From assembly GCA_964521195.1 (NCBI GenBank), contig CAZFRE010000001.1, positions 1 to 64,000 of the forward strand: 64,000 nucleotides of DNA. Direction: 5' to 3'. Position 1 is the stretch's first letter. The number at the start of each line of letters is the position of its first letter. The position numbers and the translations under genes were made by a program. Positions 16,455-23,844 of the stretch are shown piece after piece. The notes under the pieces were generated by a model. The model saw nothing but the letters and a program-made list of their open reading frames with translations. It was not told the origin of the DNA and made no database searches. Source of the DNA: CAWDNM01 sp964521195 (GTDB lineage Bacteria > Actinomycetota > Coriobacteriia > Anaerosomatales > JAAXUF01).

Positions 16455-17078
16455 ATGGAGCGCACGACCACACGACGGCCCCACCTGCCCCTCGCAGCCA
16501 TCGCACTCGCGGTGGTCCTTGCCGCCACGGTCGTCGGCTGCGGCAATCAGGTCGCCGAGAACGCTGCCACGGGGACCGTCGACCTGGTCGGCAAGTCCGC
16601 GCTCGAGAGCCTGCCGGCAGCCACCTCGGCACTCGCGACGATGGCACCCGACGCCAAGCTGCTGTTCATTCAGAGCGGCAACTCCAAGGAGCCGACGCAG
16701 GCACCGGTGTGGGGCTTCCTGTTCGGCTCGCCCTCCTCGGACAAGACCTACATCGTCTACGTCAGGGACGGGAAGGCGATGCGTCCGTCCGAGTACGGGC
16801 AGGCCGGACTCGCGAAGGGCGAATGGCCGAAGGTCGCGTCGGCCGATGCGATCAAGATCGACAGCAAGGCCGCACTCGATTCGGCGCGCTCGAAGGCCGG
16901 GGCCACCGACAAGGACGCCTACTCGATCGCGCTCGTCGTGCACGTGCCGGCCGCGGAGACGACCACCACGACCAAGCCGATGGTGTGGTACGTCTCGTTC
17001 GACCCCGCGAGCGGTGCGGCTTCCGGCACGGTGGAGGTCGACGCGAGGACCGGCGACGTGACGACCATGGACCAGTAG
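16455..17078 (+). CDS. Lipoprotein with possible PepSY-like C-terminal domain
   Basis: 207 aa. The signal peptide ends in the lipobox VVGC (Cys near residue 28). The mature part is a mixed alpha/beta protein. Its end (VWYVSFDPASG, then TVEVDARTGDVTTMD) resembles the strand-turn of PepSY or YpeB-like domains, where 'v.vda.tG.v' closes the fold. An upstream AGGAAGG is 8 to 9 nt from the ATG. It is followed at once by the promoter of the selenoprotein candidate. Function unknown. Confidence 0.68.
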   Translation: MERTTTRRPHLPLAAIALAVVLAATVVGCGNQVAENAATGTVDLVGKSALESLPAATSALATMAPDAKLLFIQSGNSKEPTQAPVWGFLFGSPSSDKTYIVYVRDGKAMRPSEYGQAGLAKGEWPKVASADAIKIDSKAALDSARSKAGATDKDAYSIALVVHVPAAETTTTTKPMVWYVSFDPASGAASGTVEVDARTGDVTTMDQ

Positions 17079-17084
17079 CGGGGC

Positions 17085-17114
17085 TTGCCTAGCCAATACC
17101 CGTGGGGGTATGGT
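17085..17114 (+). promoter_or_regulatory. Promoter with CsoR/CstR-like operator before the selenoprotein candidate
   Basis: TTGCCT (17085-17090) and TATGGT (17109-17114) form a -35/-10 pair with an 18-bp spacer. Inside it lies the dyad ATACCCGTGGGGGTAT (17096-17111). That matches the ATACCC..GGGGTAT type of operator bound by CsoR/RcnR/CstR-family repressors, which respond to copper, nickel, or reactive sulfur and persulfide. No csoR-like gene is present in the window, so the regulator would act from elsewhere. The match is by pattern only. Confidence 0.5.
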
Positions 17115-17166
17115 GGGTGGCGACCCCGGGCAACGTCCGGGCAGCCGAATGCAGAGGAGCCGACCG

Positions 17167-17583
17167 ATGATCTCCATCGCCATCCGCGTGGTCGACGTCG
17201 ACGACTGCAGTTGAAGCGGCGACGGGGATCCGTACTCGGGCGGTCTGTCCGAGTGGATGGCGCTAGAAGCACAGGTGCTGGGCACCGGCGATGCGTTCGC
17301 TGAGCTCTCGGCGTGCGGGATGCCGGTCGAGCGCCAGGCCGAGCTCCTCGAGGCGGCGCTGCGGGAGCGAGGCATCGCGGGCATCGCGGTCGACGCGCCC
17401 GATCTCTACGACCTTGAAGGTGACGAGCGCGATGCCGCACTGGATGCCATCGTCGAGGGCAGGCCGTCGCCGTACGTTCTGGTCGGCGGTCGGTTGGTCT
17501 CCTCCGGCGCTATCGAGATGGATTCCGTGTTCGACGCGGTCTCGGCGTGCGCAGGCCACCACTGCGGCGGGCACGGGGAGTAG
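17167..17583 (+). CDS. Candidate selenoprotein, small thioredoxin-fold-like protein with Cys-Ser-Sec motif
   Basis: ATG 17167 follows GAGGAG with 8-nt spacing. The frame is interrupted once, by TGA at codon 16 (17212-17214). It then runs open for 122 codons to TAG, giving 138 residues if TGA is read as selenocysteine: MISIAIRVVDVDDCS-U-SGDGDPYSGG and onward. The N-terminal beta strand followed by C14-S-U16 looks like a redox site. A later PYVLVGGRLVSSGAIE strand-turn resembles the cis-Pro side of thioredoxin-like folds, and the C-terminus has CAGHHCGGHG, a possible metal site. A hairpin just after the TGA fits the bacterial SECIS model. Restarting at ATG 17257 has no good ribosome site. The alternative is a truncated gene. 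Confidence 0.65.
17212..17254 (+). other. In-frame TGA with downstream bacterial SECIS-like hairpin
   Basis: After TGA 17212-17214, ACTCGGGC (17234-17241) pairs with GTCCGAGT (17247-17254), eight pairs including one G-U, closing the five-base loop GGTCT (17242-17246). The loop lies 27 nt past the TGA, within the roughly 16-37 nt range for bacterial SECIS elements. It begins with GG then U, as SelB recognition requires. The loop contains the same GGUCU as the apical loop of Escherichia coli fdhF. The stem is itself coding and shows no stop codon in frame. Confidence 0.65.
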
Positions 17584-17585
17584 CG

Positions 17586-17915
17586 GTGGCCGCAGCCTCC
17601 GGAACCACCCGCGAGCCCAAGCCCGAGGTCGCCGTGCGCATCCTCGGAAGCCTACGGCCATCACGCGCCGAGAAGGGCCTGCCGTACGAGTTCTCGGCCT
17701 GCGTGCCACATGAGGGCATCTCGGCACGTGCACTCGCCGAGGAACTCGGGTTGCCGATGGATCGCGTCGAGGGCGCGTTCGTCAATCATGTCGTGCACGG
17801 CCTGAGTGTTCGGATCATGCCTGGCGACCGGGTGGCGTTCGTTCCCAACGACACGCCGGGTCCGCATCGCGTGTTCCTCGGCCTGTACGACGCGGGGAAG
17901 GATTCTGGCGAGTAG
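17586..17915 (+). CDS. Ubiquitin-like (Mut7-C/MoaD-ThiS-type) small protein
   Basis: 109 aa from GTG 17586, two bases after the stop of the selenoprotein candidate, so the two are one operon. The sequence has the beta-grasp pattern of Mut7-C ubiquitin-like domains: VAVRILGSLRPSRA, LAEELGLPMDRVEGAFVNH, then LSVRIMPGDRVAFVPNDTPGP. The C-terminus is SGE rather than Gly-Gly, so it may not be a classical sulfur carrier. Such proteins are often encoded with AOR-family oxidoreductases and metallopterin genes; the AOR operon lies immediately downstream on the other strand. Confidence 0.68.
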   Translation: MAAASGTTREPKPEVAVRILGSLRPSRAEKGLPYEFSACVPHEGISARALAEELGLPMDRVEGAFVNHVVHGLSVRIMPGDRVAFVPNDTPGPHRVFLGLYDAGKDSGE

Positions 17916-17948
17916 GTGCACCTGCCTGACCCGGTGGCCGGCAGCCGG

Positions 17949-18587
17949 TTAGGGCTCCGGGTGCCCGAGCAGGATGCGGATCGCTGCGTGCGCCTCGTGC
18001 GCGGCGGCAACCATTACGCGTGAGGCCATCAAGGGCAGGGCGTCGCGCACGTCGCTCTCCAGATCGCCGACGAGGTAGAAGCGCTCGCCCACGCGCTCGG
18101 TCACGATCTCGTTTGCCGACGAGCACCCCGCGAGCCCGGATGCTGACACGAGGGGCATCTGGGGCAACTCGCGCATGAGCGTGTTGGCGATCATCGCCTT
18201 TGTGTCCGCGTGGTCGACGGCCTCGATGACGACGTGAGAGTCGCGCACGAGATCCGCGACGTTCTCGGCGGTGGCCCGGGCGGCAACGCGTTGCAGCTCG
18301 ACATCCGGTCGAATCCGACGAAGCGTGTGCGCCAGCGCGTCCACCTTGGCCAGCCCGAGCTCGTCTTGGAAGTAGAGCTGGCGGTTGAGATTGGACTCGT
18401 CGACCCGGTCGAAGTCTATGAGGGTGAGACGGCCGACTCCCGCGCGCACGAGCAAGTTCGCCGCGTTACTCCCCAGGCCCCCACATCCGATGAGCGCGAC
18501 GTGCGCGATGCCGAGTCGCGCGCGCACCGCGTCGTCGTCATTCGTATCGACGGGCGGCCACTCGAAGTCAGAGTCGCGAGGCGGCAC
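17949..18587 (-). CDS. ThiF/MoeB/HesA-family adenylyltransferase
   Basis: A 212-aa E1-like enzyme that activates the C-terminal glycine of a MoaD/ThiS-type carrier with ATP. The Rossmann motif is GCGGLGSNAANLLVRAGVG; the DFDRVDESNLNRQ stretch contains the adenylation Asp and Arg, and NPCHR-type zinc Cys pairs are absent. A Cys in GLAGCSSANEI is a candidate for thioester or persulfide chemistry. GTG start is 2 bp after the moaD-like stop. It is the last gene of the AOR operon and its probable partner is the carrier just upstream. Confidence 0.85.
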   Translation of the reverse strand: MPPRDSDFEWPPVDTNDDDAVRARLGIAHVALIGCGGLGSNAANLLVRAGVGRLTLIDFDRVDESNLNRQLYFQDELGLAKVDALAHTLRRIRPDVELQRVAARATAENVADLVRDSHVVIEAVDHADTKAMIANTLMRELPQMPLVSASGLAGCSSANEIVTERVGERFYLVGDLESDVRDALPLMASRVMVAAAHEAHAAIRILLGHPEP

Positions 18588-18588
18588 G

Positions 18589-18828
18589 CTAGCCCCCTGC
18601 GACCGGCGGGAAGATTGCGAGGCGGTCGCCTTCCGACAGGATCTGCTCGTCGGTGGCGTGACGACCGTTCAGGAACACGACGCGCGGTTGGTCCGGCAGC
18701 CCCAGCTGGTCGATGACGTCGCCGACCGTGGCGTCCGCGGCCGCCTCGATCGCGCGCGAGTGACGTCCGCCCTGGCCGTCGGGCTGGTACTGAGAGAGGT
18801 ATGCGAAGAGCGCGAGATTCACCTTCAT
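18589..18828 (-). CDS. MoaD/ThiS-family sulfur carrier protein
   Basis: A 79-aa beta-grasp protein ending in Gly-Gly (PPVAGG), the residue pair adenylated and thiocarboxylated by ThiF/MoeB enzymes. Typical strands are MKVNLALFAYL at the N-terminus, VVFLNGRHATDEQIL in the middle and LSEGDRLAIFPPVAGG at the end. Encoded between aldehyde oxidoreductase and the ThiF-like gene, it most likely supplies dithiolene sulfur for the bis-pterin (tungsto- or molybdopterin) cofactor of that enzyme. Confidence 0.85.
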   Translation of the reverse strand: MKVNLALFAYLSQYQPDGQGGRHSRAIEAAADATVGDVIDQLGLPDQPRVVFLNGRHATDEQILSEGDRLAIFPPVAGG

Positions 18829-18910
18829 GCCCGATTCCTAGCGACGATCATGCCGCGCGACGCGCCCGCGACGCCGCCCGGAGGCGACGGCGCGGGCGCA
18901 GGATGCGCGA

Positions 18911-20695
18911 CTACTGCAGGCCCATCTCGGCAGCGGTGCCGGCCACGAAGTCGAACACGGAGTCGAGCTCCTCGTCGGATACGGTGAACACGACGTCGTG
19001 TGGCGGCAGCTTCTCCTCGTAGAAGAACTTCGGCAGCCTGTCGTCGGCTGCGGTGAAGCCCGCCCGTGTGTTGTACATGCGCTCCATCGTAAGCGTCTCG
19101 CGGCCGAGCTGCATGAGCTCGGCGATATCCCATTTGTCACCCGTGTGCGCCTCGACCATCTCGTGGATGGCGACGAGCGCCTCGGGGATGTCGAGAACCG
19201 GGAACGCGACGAAGATGCACAGGCCCAGCGAGTCGAGCATCGCTGTCGCGATCTGCAGGTTCTTCGACAGGACGGCCTGACCCTCGGACTTGAGCGGGTC
19301 GACGGTGCCGCCAACCGCGAGGATGTTGGAGGTGATGGTGTAGCCGGCGGTGTGGTCGGCACCCATGGTCGAGGTCGCATAGGTCACGCCGATGCCCTGG
19401 ATGGGGCGCGGGTCGTAGGCGGGGAGTGCCTGGTGCTTCACGACCGGGATATTAGCGACGCCGAACTTGATGCCCGTGGCCTCGGCGCCGTCCCAGAGCA
19501 CGCGCAGCTCGCTGTTCGGGTCGATGCCGGCCTTGAGTGCCTTGAGCGCGCCCTCGGCGTCACCGAACTCGAGCGCGCCTGATGCCATGTACACGCCCAT
19601 CGTCGCGCCCATCTCGATCGTATCGAGCCCGAGGTCGCCGCACGCGCGGTCCAGCTCGGCGATGCCGTCGAGGTCGCCGATGCCGCAGTCGGCGCCGAAT
19701 GACCAGGCCGTCTCGTACTCCGGACCCTTCGTCTTGTAGTGGCCGTCCTTGTCGAGCCAGTAGCGCGAGCACTGGATGACGCAGCCGCTGTGGCAGCCGT
19801 GGCTCGCGTTCGAGGGCGAGTCGCCGCGCGCGAGTATGGTCTCACGCTGGGTCTCGCCGCCGATCGCATCGGCGAACTCGAACGTGCCCGCCGAGAAGTT
19901 GCGCGTGGGCAGGCCTCCGGCCTCGTTGAGGATGTTCGTCAGGACGTTGGTCCCATACATCGGGAGCCCTGTGCCTGAGACCGCGTGCTCCTTCAGGGCC
20001 GCCGAGAACCTCTTGGCGGCGGCGTTGAACGCGTCTTTGTCGGCGTGGTCGATGGACTTCGCTCCCGTGTAGGAGATCACGATGCCCTTGAGCCCCTTGC
20101 TGCCCATGACCGCGCCCAGACCGCCTCGGCCGGCGAAGCGGTTCGGATAGCCCTTCGGGTCCGAGACGGCGATGCCCGACGCTCGGGCGCCGACCTCGCC
20201 AGCGGGGCCGATGCTGATCGTGGCGAATCTGTCGCCATCCGGGCGCATCGCGGCAAGCTTGTCGTACACCTCGTAGTTGCCGAGGCCTGCCCAGTCATCG
20301 ACGCGCTCGAGCCGCGCGGTGCGATCGGCTTCGATCACGAGCGCATAGCGCGCAGACGCATCGGCGGGGACGCCTTCGATCACGACCGCCGAGAAGCCGA
20401 TGCGCGCGAGGGCGTGCGCCGCCTGACCGCCGGAGTTGGACTCCTTGATGCCGCCGGTGAGCGGGCTCTTCGCGCCTACCGAAAGCCGCCCGCCGTTGGG
20501 TGCCGTGGTGCCCCCGAGTGTGCCCGGCGCGAAGACGAGCTTGGCGGCGGGGCCGAGCGGGTCGGCGTCCGCCGGCACCTCGTGGTAGATGATCGCGTCG
20601 GTCAGGGCTCGGCCACCGTACTTGGCCCACCCCTCGCGCACCGGCTCGATGGTGACCGAGAGATCGGTCATGTTGACGCGGAGTAGCTCCCTCAT
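18911..20695 (-). CDS. aor: Aldehyde:ferredoxin oxidoreductase-family tungsten/molybdenum enzyme
   Basis: 594 aa from ATG 20695 (GGGAGG upstream). AOR enzymes oxidise aldehydes to acids, passing electrons to ferredoxin, with a bis-pterin W or Mo and one [4Fe-4S] cluster. Cluster ligands are C301, C305 and C309 (CHSGCVIQC) plus a late Cys in LGLCIFV. The C-x3-C-x3-C spacing differs from the C-x2-C-x3-C of the Pyrococcus enzyme and resembles the wider AOR/YdhV-like branch. Pterin-binding landmarks include SGGQAAHALARIGF, NRFAGRGGLGAVMGSKGLK and GLPTRNFSAG. Substrate is unknown. First gene of an operon with the carrier and ThiF-like genes. An inverted repeat GTGTC-N4-GACAC at 20718-20731 lies just before the start. 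Confidence 0.92.
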   Translation of the reverse strand: MRELLRVNMTDLSVTIEPVREGWAKYGGRALTDAIIYHEVPADADPLGPAAKLVFAPGTLGGTTAPNGGRLSVGAKSPLTGGIKESNSGGQAAHALARIGFSAVVIEGVPADASARYALVIEADRTARLERVDDWAGLGNYEVYDKLAAMRPDGDRFATISIGPAGEVGARASGIAVSDPKGYPNRFAGRGGLGAVMGSKGLKGIVISYTGAKSIDHADKDAFNAAAKRFSAALKEHAVSGTGLPMYGTNVLTNILNEAGGLPTRNFSAGTFEFADAIGGETQRETILARGDSPSNASHGCHSGCVIQCSRYWLDKDGHYKTKGPEYETAWSFGADCGIGDLDGIAELDRACGDLGLDTIEMGATMGVYMASGALEFGDAEGALKALKAGIDPNSELRVLWDGAEATGIKFGVANIPVVKHQALPAYDPRPIQGIGVTYATSTMGADHTAGYTITSNILAVGGTVDPLKSEGQAVLSKNLQIATAMLDSLGLCIFVAFPVLDIPEALVAIHEMVEAHTGDKWDIAELMQLGRETLTMERMYNTRAGFTAADDRLPKFFYEEKLPPHDVVFTVSDEELDSVFDFVAGTAAEMGLQ

Positions 20696-20938
20696 CAGAA
20701 CCTCCCAGGCTGAAACGGTGTCATTCGACACTCAGACGCATGACAGATGTATCCCCAGAACCTCGTGGCGCGGGACACCGTCTCGTCGGCGAGCCGGGTC
20801 GGCCTTGCGGCAGTCTGCCCCGAGGGCGATCCGACCCCGGGGCATGTCCCACGAGCCGGTCCGGCCTGAGATGAAATGGAGAGCTTAGGAGCATGCAGGG
20901 GTATCCTCCCATCTGAGCCCACGATCCAGGAGCGATTC

Positions 20939-20995
20939 TTGACCGACTACACCCAACTCATCGCGGCGGTCGCCGCCGGGCGGTCGCGCGAGTGA
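20939..20995 (+). CDS. Possible 18-codon leader peptide before the hydrolase gene
   Basis: TTG 20939 with CCAGGAG seven bases upstream opens an 18-residue frame (MTDYTQLIAAVAAGRSRE) whose stop overlaps the GTG of the hydrolase by the pattern GTGA. The ribosome site is the only good one near the hydrolase start, so translation of the short frame may load ribosomes onto the hydrolase. Equally, it may be chance or a remnant. Only the sequence layout supports it. Confidence 0.35.
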   Translation: MTDYTQLIAAVAAGRSRE

Positions 20996-21879
20996 CGGCG
21001 GCGACGCCGACCACGAAGGTGCGACGCTGGCCAGCGGTTCTGGGATGGACTGTCCTTGGGCTCGTGCTCGCGCTCTACATCGGCTTCCCTGTGGCCATGG
21101 CGGTCGTCACGGTGTGGCCCACGCGTGCCGAGGTGGGTGCGCCGCCCGCCGGGTTCGAACGCGTGACGGTCGATCGTGGCGACGGCGTGGCGATCGCCGC
21201 CTGGTACGCCCCATCTCGCAACGGTGCCGCGGTGGTCGTCGCACACGGTGCTGGCGGTTCGCGCGAGAGCGTGCGCCCTCAGGCGGAGCTGCTCGCGCGC
21301 CACGGTTACGCTGTGCTCGCGATCGACCTGAGCGGCCACGGCGAGAGCGGCGGGCGCACGAACCGGCTGGGCTGGCAGGGCACCGAGGACGTGAGCGCGG
21401 CGGTCCGCTTCCTCGCACAGAAGCCCGGCGTGCAGCACATCGGCGCCTTCGGATCTTCCATGGGCGGCGAGGCGGTTCTCGGCGCGAGCGCAGCATGCCC
21501 GCAGGTCGAAGCCATCGTCGCCGACGGGGCGACCCGGCGTTGCACCGCCGAGCTCCTCGCGCTGCCCTCGGAACGGCCCTTGGTCCGCAACTTCACCGCC
21601 CGCGTCATGTACGCTGCTGCGCGCGCGTTCTCGTGGCAGCAGCCTCCGGCGCCGCTTCTCGAGGAGATGCGTCGCTCGAACGGCACGCAGTATCTCCTCG
21701 TCGCGGCCGGGGGCAACGACCTCGAGACCCGGTTCAACCGCTACTTCGCCGAGCAGCTCGGCGGCCGCGTCCGGCTGTGGGTCGCACCGGAGGTCGAGCA
21801 TGTGGGGGCGATCGGCCGCTACCCCGCCGAGTACGAGCAGCGGGTCGTCGATTTCTTCGACGAGACGCTGCTGCAGTAG
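20992..21879 (+). CDS. Membrane-anchored alpha/beta hydrolase
   Basis: 295 aa. One N-terminal helix (about residues 15-40) would anchor the enzyme with the catalytic domain outside. The serine hydrolase core has the oxyanion-side HGAGGSRES, the IDLSGHGESGG strand-turn, the nucleophile elbow GSSMGG and a late EHVGA that probably holds the catalytic His. The acid is probably the Asp in GGNDLE. It resembles BEM46/ABHD13-like esterases. GTG 20992 is coupled to the short upstream frame. Substrate unknown. Confidence 0.82.
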   Translation: MTAATPTTKVRRWPAVLGWTVLGLVLALYIGFPVAMAVVTVWPTRAEVGAPPAGFERVTVDRGDGVAIAAWYAPSRNGAAVVVAHGAGGSRESVRPQAELLARHGYAVLAIDLSGHGESGGRTNRLGWQGTEDVSAAVRFLAQKPGVQHIGAFGSSMGGEAVLGASAACPQVEAIVADGATRRCTAELLALPSERPLVRNFTARVMYAAARAFSWQQPPAPLLEEMRRSNGTQYLLVAAGGNDLETRFNRYFAEQLGGRVRLWVAPEVEHVGAIGRYPAEYEQRVVDFFDETLLQ

Positions 21880-21921
21880 CCGCCTCGTGGCCGATGCGTA
21901 TGACGAACCTGAGGAGGGCCC

Positions 21922-22527
21922 GTGTCCGCTGAACTCATCTACCGCCTGAGCGCGCTCGCCATCGCCGTCACCTACATGACGATGCGCTCGGTGTTCGAGC
22001 GCAGGCTCGGCCGCGGTTCGAAGTTCGAGACGCTCAAGCACGCCGACAAGGACAGCCGCCTGGAGTTGATGGTTGTGAGCTGGGGTCAGATGACGCAGTG
22101 GCTCTACATGCTCACGCCATGGATCGACTTCGCCGCGCTCGGCTTCCCCGCGTGGCTGCGCTGGTCCGGTGCGGTCGTCGCGGCTTTAGGGCTCGGGTTG
22201 TTCATCTGGACGCATGCGCAACTCGCCGGCAACTGGTCGCCGTTCGTGGAGCGCGCGCAAGCGGGTACGCTCATCACCGGTGGCCCGTACCGCTGGGTGC
22301 GCCACCCCATGTACTCGTCGTTCTTCCTCTACAACGCCGGCCTGCTGCTGCTTGTCTCCAACTGGCTCGCCGGGATTCCGGCGCTCGTGACCTTCGCGTG
22401 GATGTACCACCACCGGGTCGGCCGAGAGGAGCGCCTCATGCTCGAGCAGTTCGGCGACGAGTACGCTTCCTACGCCGAGACGACCGGGCGTGTGATCCCG
22501 GGAGTGGGTCGCCGGGCACTCGGCTGA
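21922..22527 (+). CDS. Isoprenylcysteine carboxyl methyltransferase-like (ICMT/PEMT) membrane protein
   Basis: 201 aa with four to five helices and the ICMT/PEMT C-terminal signature: GPYRWVRHPMYSSFFLY, then EERLMLEQFGDEYASYAETTGRVIP, which bind S-adenosylmethionine and close the active site at the membrane. Bacterial members methylate lipids or small isoprenoids, and their substrates are mostly unknown. GTG 21922 follows GAGGAGG. It is separated from the hydrolase by 42 bp and is probably co-transcribed with it. Confidence 0.85.
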   Translation: MSAELIYRLSALAIAVTYMTMRSVFERRLGRGSKFETLKHADKDSRLELMVVSWGQMTQWLYMLTPWIDFAALGFPAWLRWSGAVVAALGLGLFIWTHAQLAGNWSPFVERAQAGTLITGGPYRWVRHPMYSSFFLYNAGLLLLVSNWLAGIPALVTFAWMYHHRVGREERLMLEQFGDEYASYAETTGRVIPGVGRRALG

Positions 22528-22610
22528 GTGTGCCGGGCCGTCTCGGCGTGCCTTCGCGGTGGGCTATCCTGTTGCGAGTCTGCCGCCATCCGGTCCCTAG
22601 GAGTCCGCCG

Positions 22611-23780
22611 TTGTTCATCCTCGAAGAGCCCTACGTCTCCGACCTGCTCGCCGGCACCGTGGCCGAGCTCGGCCTACCGGTGCTCGACACGCCCATCGCT
22701 CGGCGCCGGCTCGTCGGCGCATATGCGACCACGCTCTCCCCGGCTGATGACTTCGTGACCGCTGCCTCGGCACCGGGCGCGCGAGTCTACTCGAACTCCG
22801 AGAACGCCATCGGCTGGATCGCCCAGCGCCTCTCGTGCACCGATCTGCCGCGGCGCATCGAGCTGTTCAAGGACAAGGTCGCCTTCCGAGAGCTGCTGGC
22901 CGACCTCTATCCGGACTACCGGTTCGTGGGGTTGTCTCTCGCAGAGCTGCGTGGCTTCGACGTCGCCCGCGTCCGCGCGCCGTTCATCGTGAAGCCGGCC
23001 GTGGGCTTCTTCAGCCTTGGCGTGCACGTGGTCGACTCGGCGGCGGCGTGGCCCGAGGTGGTCGCGACGATCGAGCGCGAGGCCGAGCAGTTCGCGGCTA
23101 TGTACCCGGACCAGGTCCTCGGGCTCGACCGCTTCATCGTCGAGGAGGCGATTGGTGGCGAGGAGTTCGCGGTCGATGCGTACTTCGACGCCGACGGCGA
23201 GCCGGTGCTCGTCGACGTGTACACGCACCTGTTCGCCTCGGCGGACGACGTGAGCGACCGCGTCTACTACACCGATGCCGAGACGATTCGCCGGCTCGGT
23301 CCGCCGGCGATGACGTTCCTCGCCGAGGTGGGGCGCCGCGCGCGTGTCACGGACTTCCCGGTCCACGCGGAGCTGCGCATCGACAGCGAGGGCAACGTCG
23401 CACCGATCGAGATCAACCCGATGCGCTTCGGCGGGTGGTGCGCCACCGACGTCGCGCACTTCGCGTACGGCATCAACCCGTACCGCGCATACCTGCTCGG
23501 CGAGCGTCCCGACTGGGACCGCATCGCGCAGGAGACCGCCGGGCGCACGACCGCGCTCATCGTGTCGGATCTGCCGAGCAGCGTGGATCTCGCGGCCATC
23601 GAATCCGTCGACTACGACGGTTTCGCGGCGCGCTTCAGCCGCGTTCTCGAGCTGCGGCCGACCGACTTCAACCGCTACCCGGTGTTCGCGTTCACGTTCG
23701 TCGAGGTGCCGAGCGACGATCTTGGCGAGCTGCACGCGGTGCTAGGGGCGGACCTGCGCGAACACCTGCGGATGCGGTAG
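22611..23780 (+). CDS. ATP-grasp domain protein
   Basis: 389 aa from TTG 22611 (CTAGGAG seven bases before). The ATP-grasp fold is shown by IELFKDKVAFRELLADLYP, the lysine of PFIVKPAVGFFSLGVH, the adenine-side RFIVEEAIGGEEFAVDAYF and the Mg-binding HAELRIDSEGNVAPIEINPMRFGGW. Enzymes of this class make amide or ester bonds through an acyl-phosphate. The protein has its own ribosome site and no biosynthetic neighbours, so the acid and amine partners cannot be named. Confidence 0.8.
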   Translation: MFILEEPYVSDLLAGTVAELGLPVLDTPIARRRLVGAYATTLSPADDFVTAASAPGARVYSNSENAIGWIAQRLSCTDLPRRIELFKDKVAFRELLADLYPDYRFVGLSLAELRGFDVARVRAPFIVKPAVGFFSLGVHVVDSAAAWPEVVATIEREAEQFAAMYPDQVLGLDRFIVEEAIGGEEFAVDAYFDADGEPVLVDVYTHLFASADDVSDRVYYTDAETIRRLGPPAMTFLAEVGRRARVTDFPVHAELRIDSEGNVAPIEINPMRFGGWCATDVAHFAYGINPYRAYLLGERPDWDRIAQETAGRTTALIVSDLPSSVDLAAIESVDYDGFAARFSRVLELRPTDFNRYPVFAFTFVEVPSDDLGELHAVLGADLREHLRMR

Positions 23781-23844
23781 GCGGATGGTCGTGTTCCGGA
23801 GGCCTTGATGCCGCCTTTGGGAACCTTCACCCGAAGGAGGCTTC

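Noticed and set aside
17257..17583. A shorter gene starting at ATG 17257 instead of the selenoprotein reading
   Set aside because: The only well-placed Shine-Dalgarno serves ATG 17167. ATG 17257 has none at proper spacing, and the start would fall just after the SECIS-like hairpin. It cannot be fully excluded without homologues.
17916..17948. Convergent terminator between the ubiquitin-like gene and the ThiF-like gene
   Set aside because: The sequence has repeated CCGG units, but the best stem has mismatches and no T-run, so I do not annotate it.
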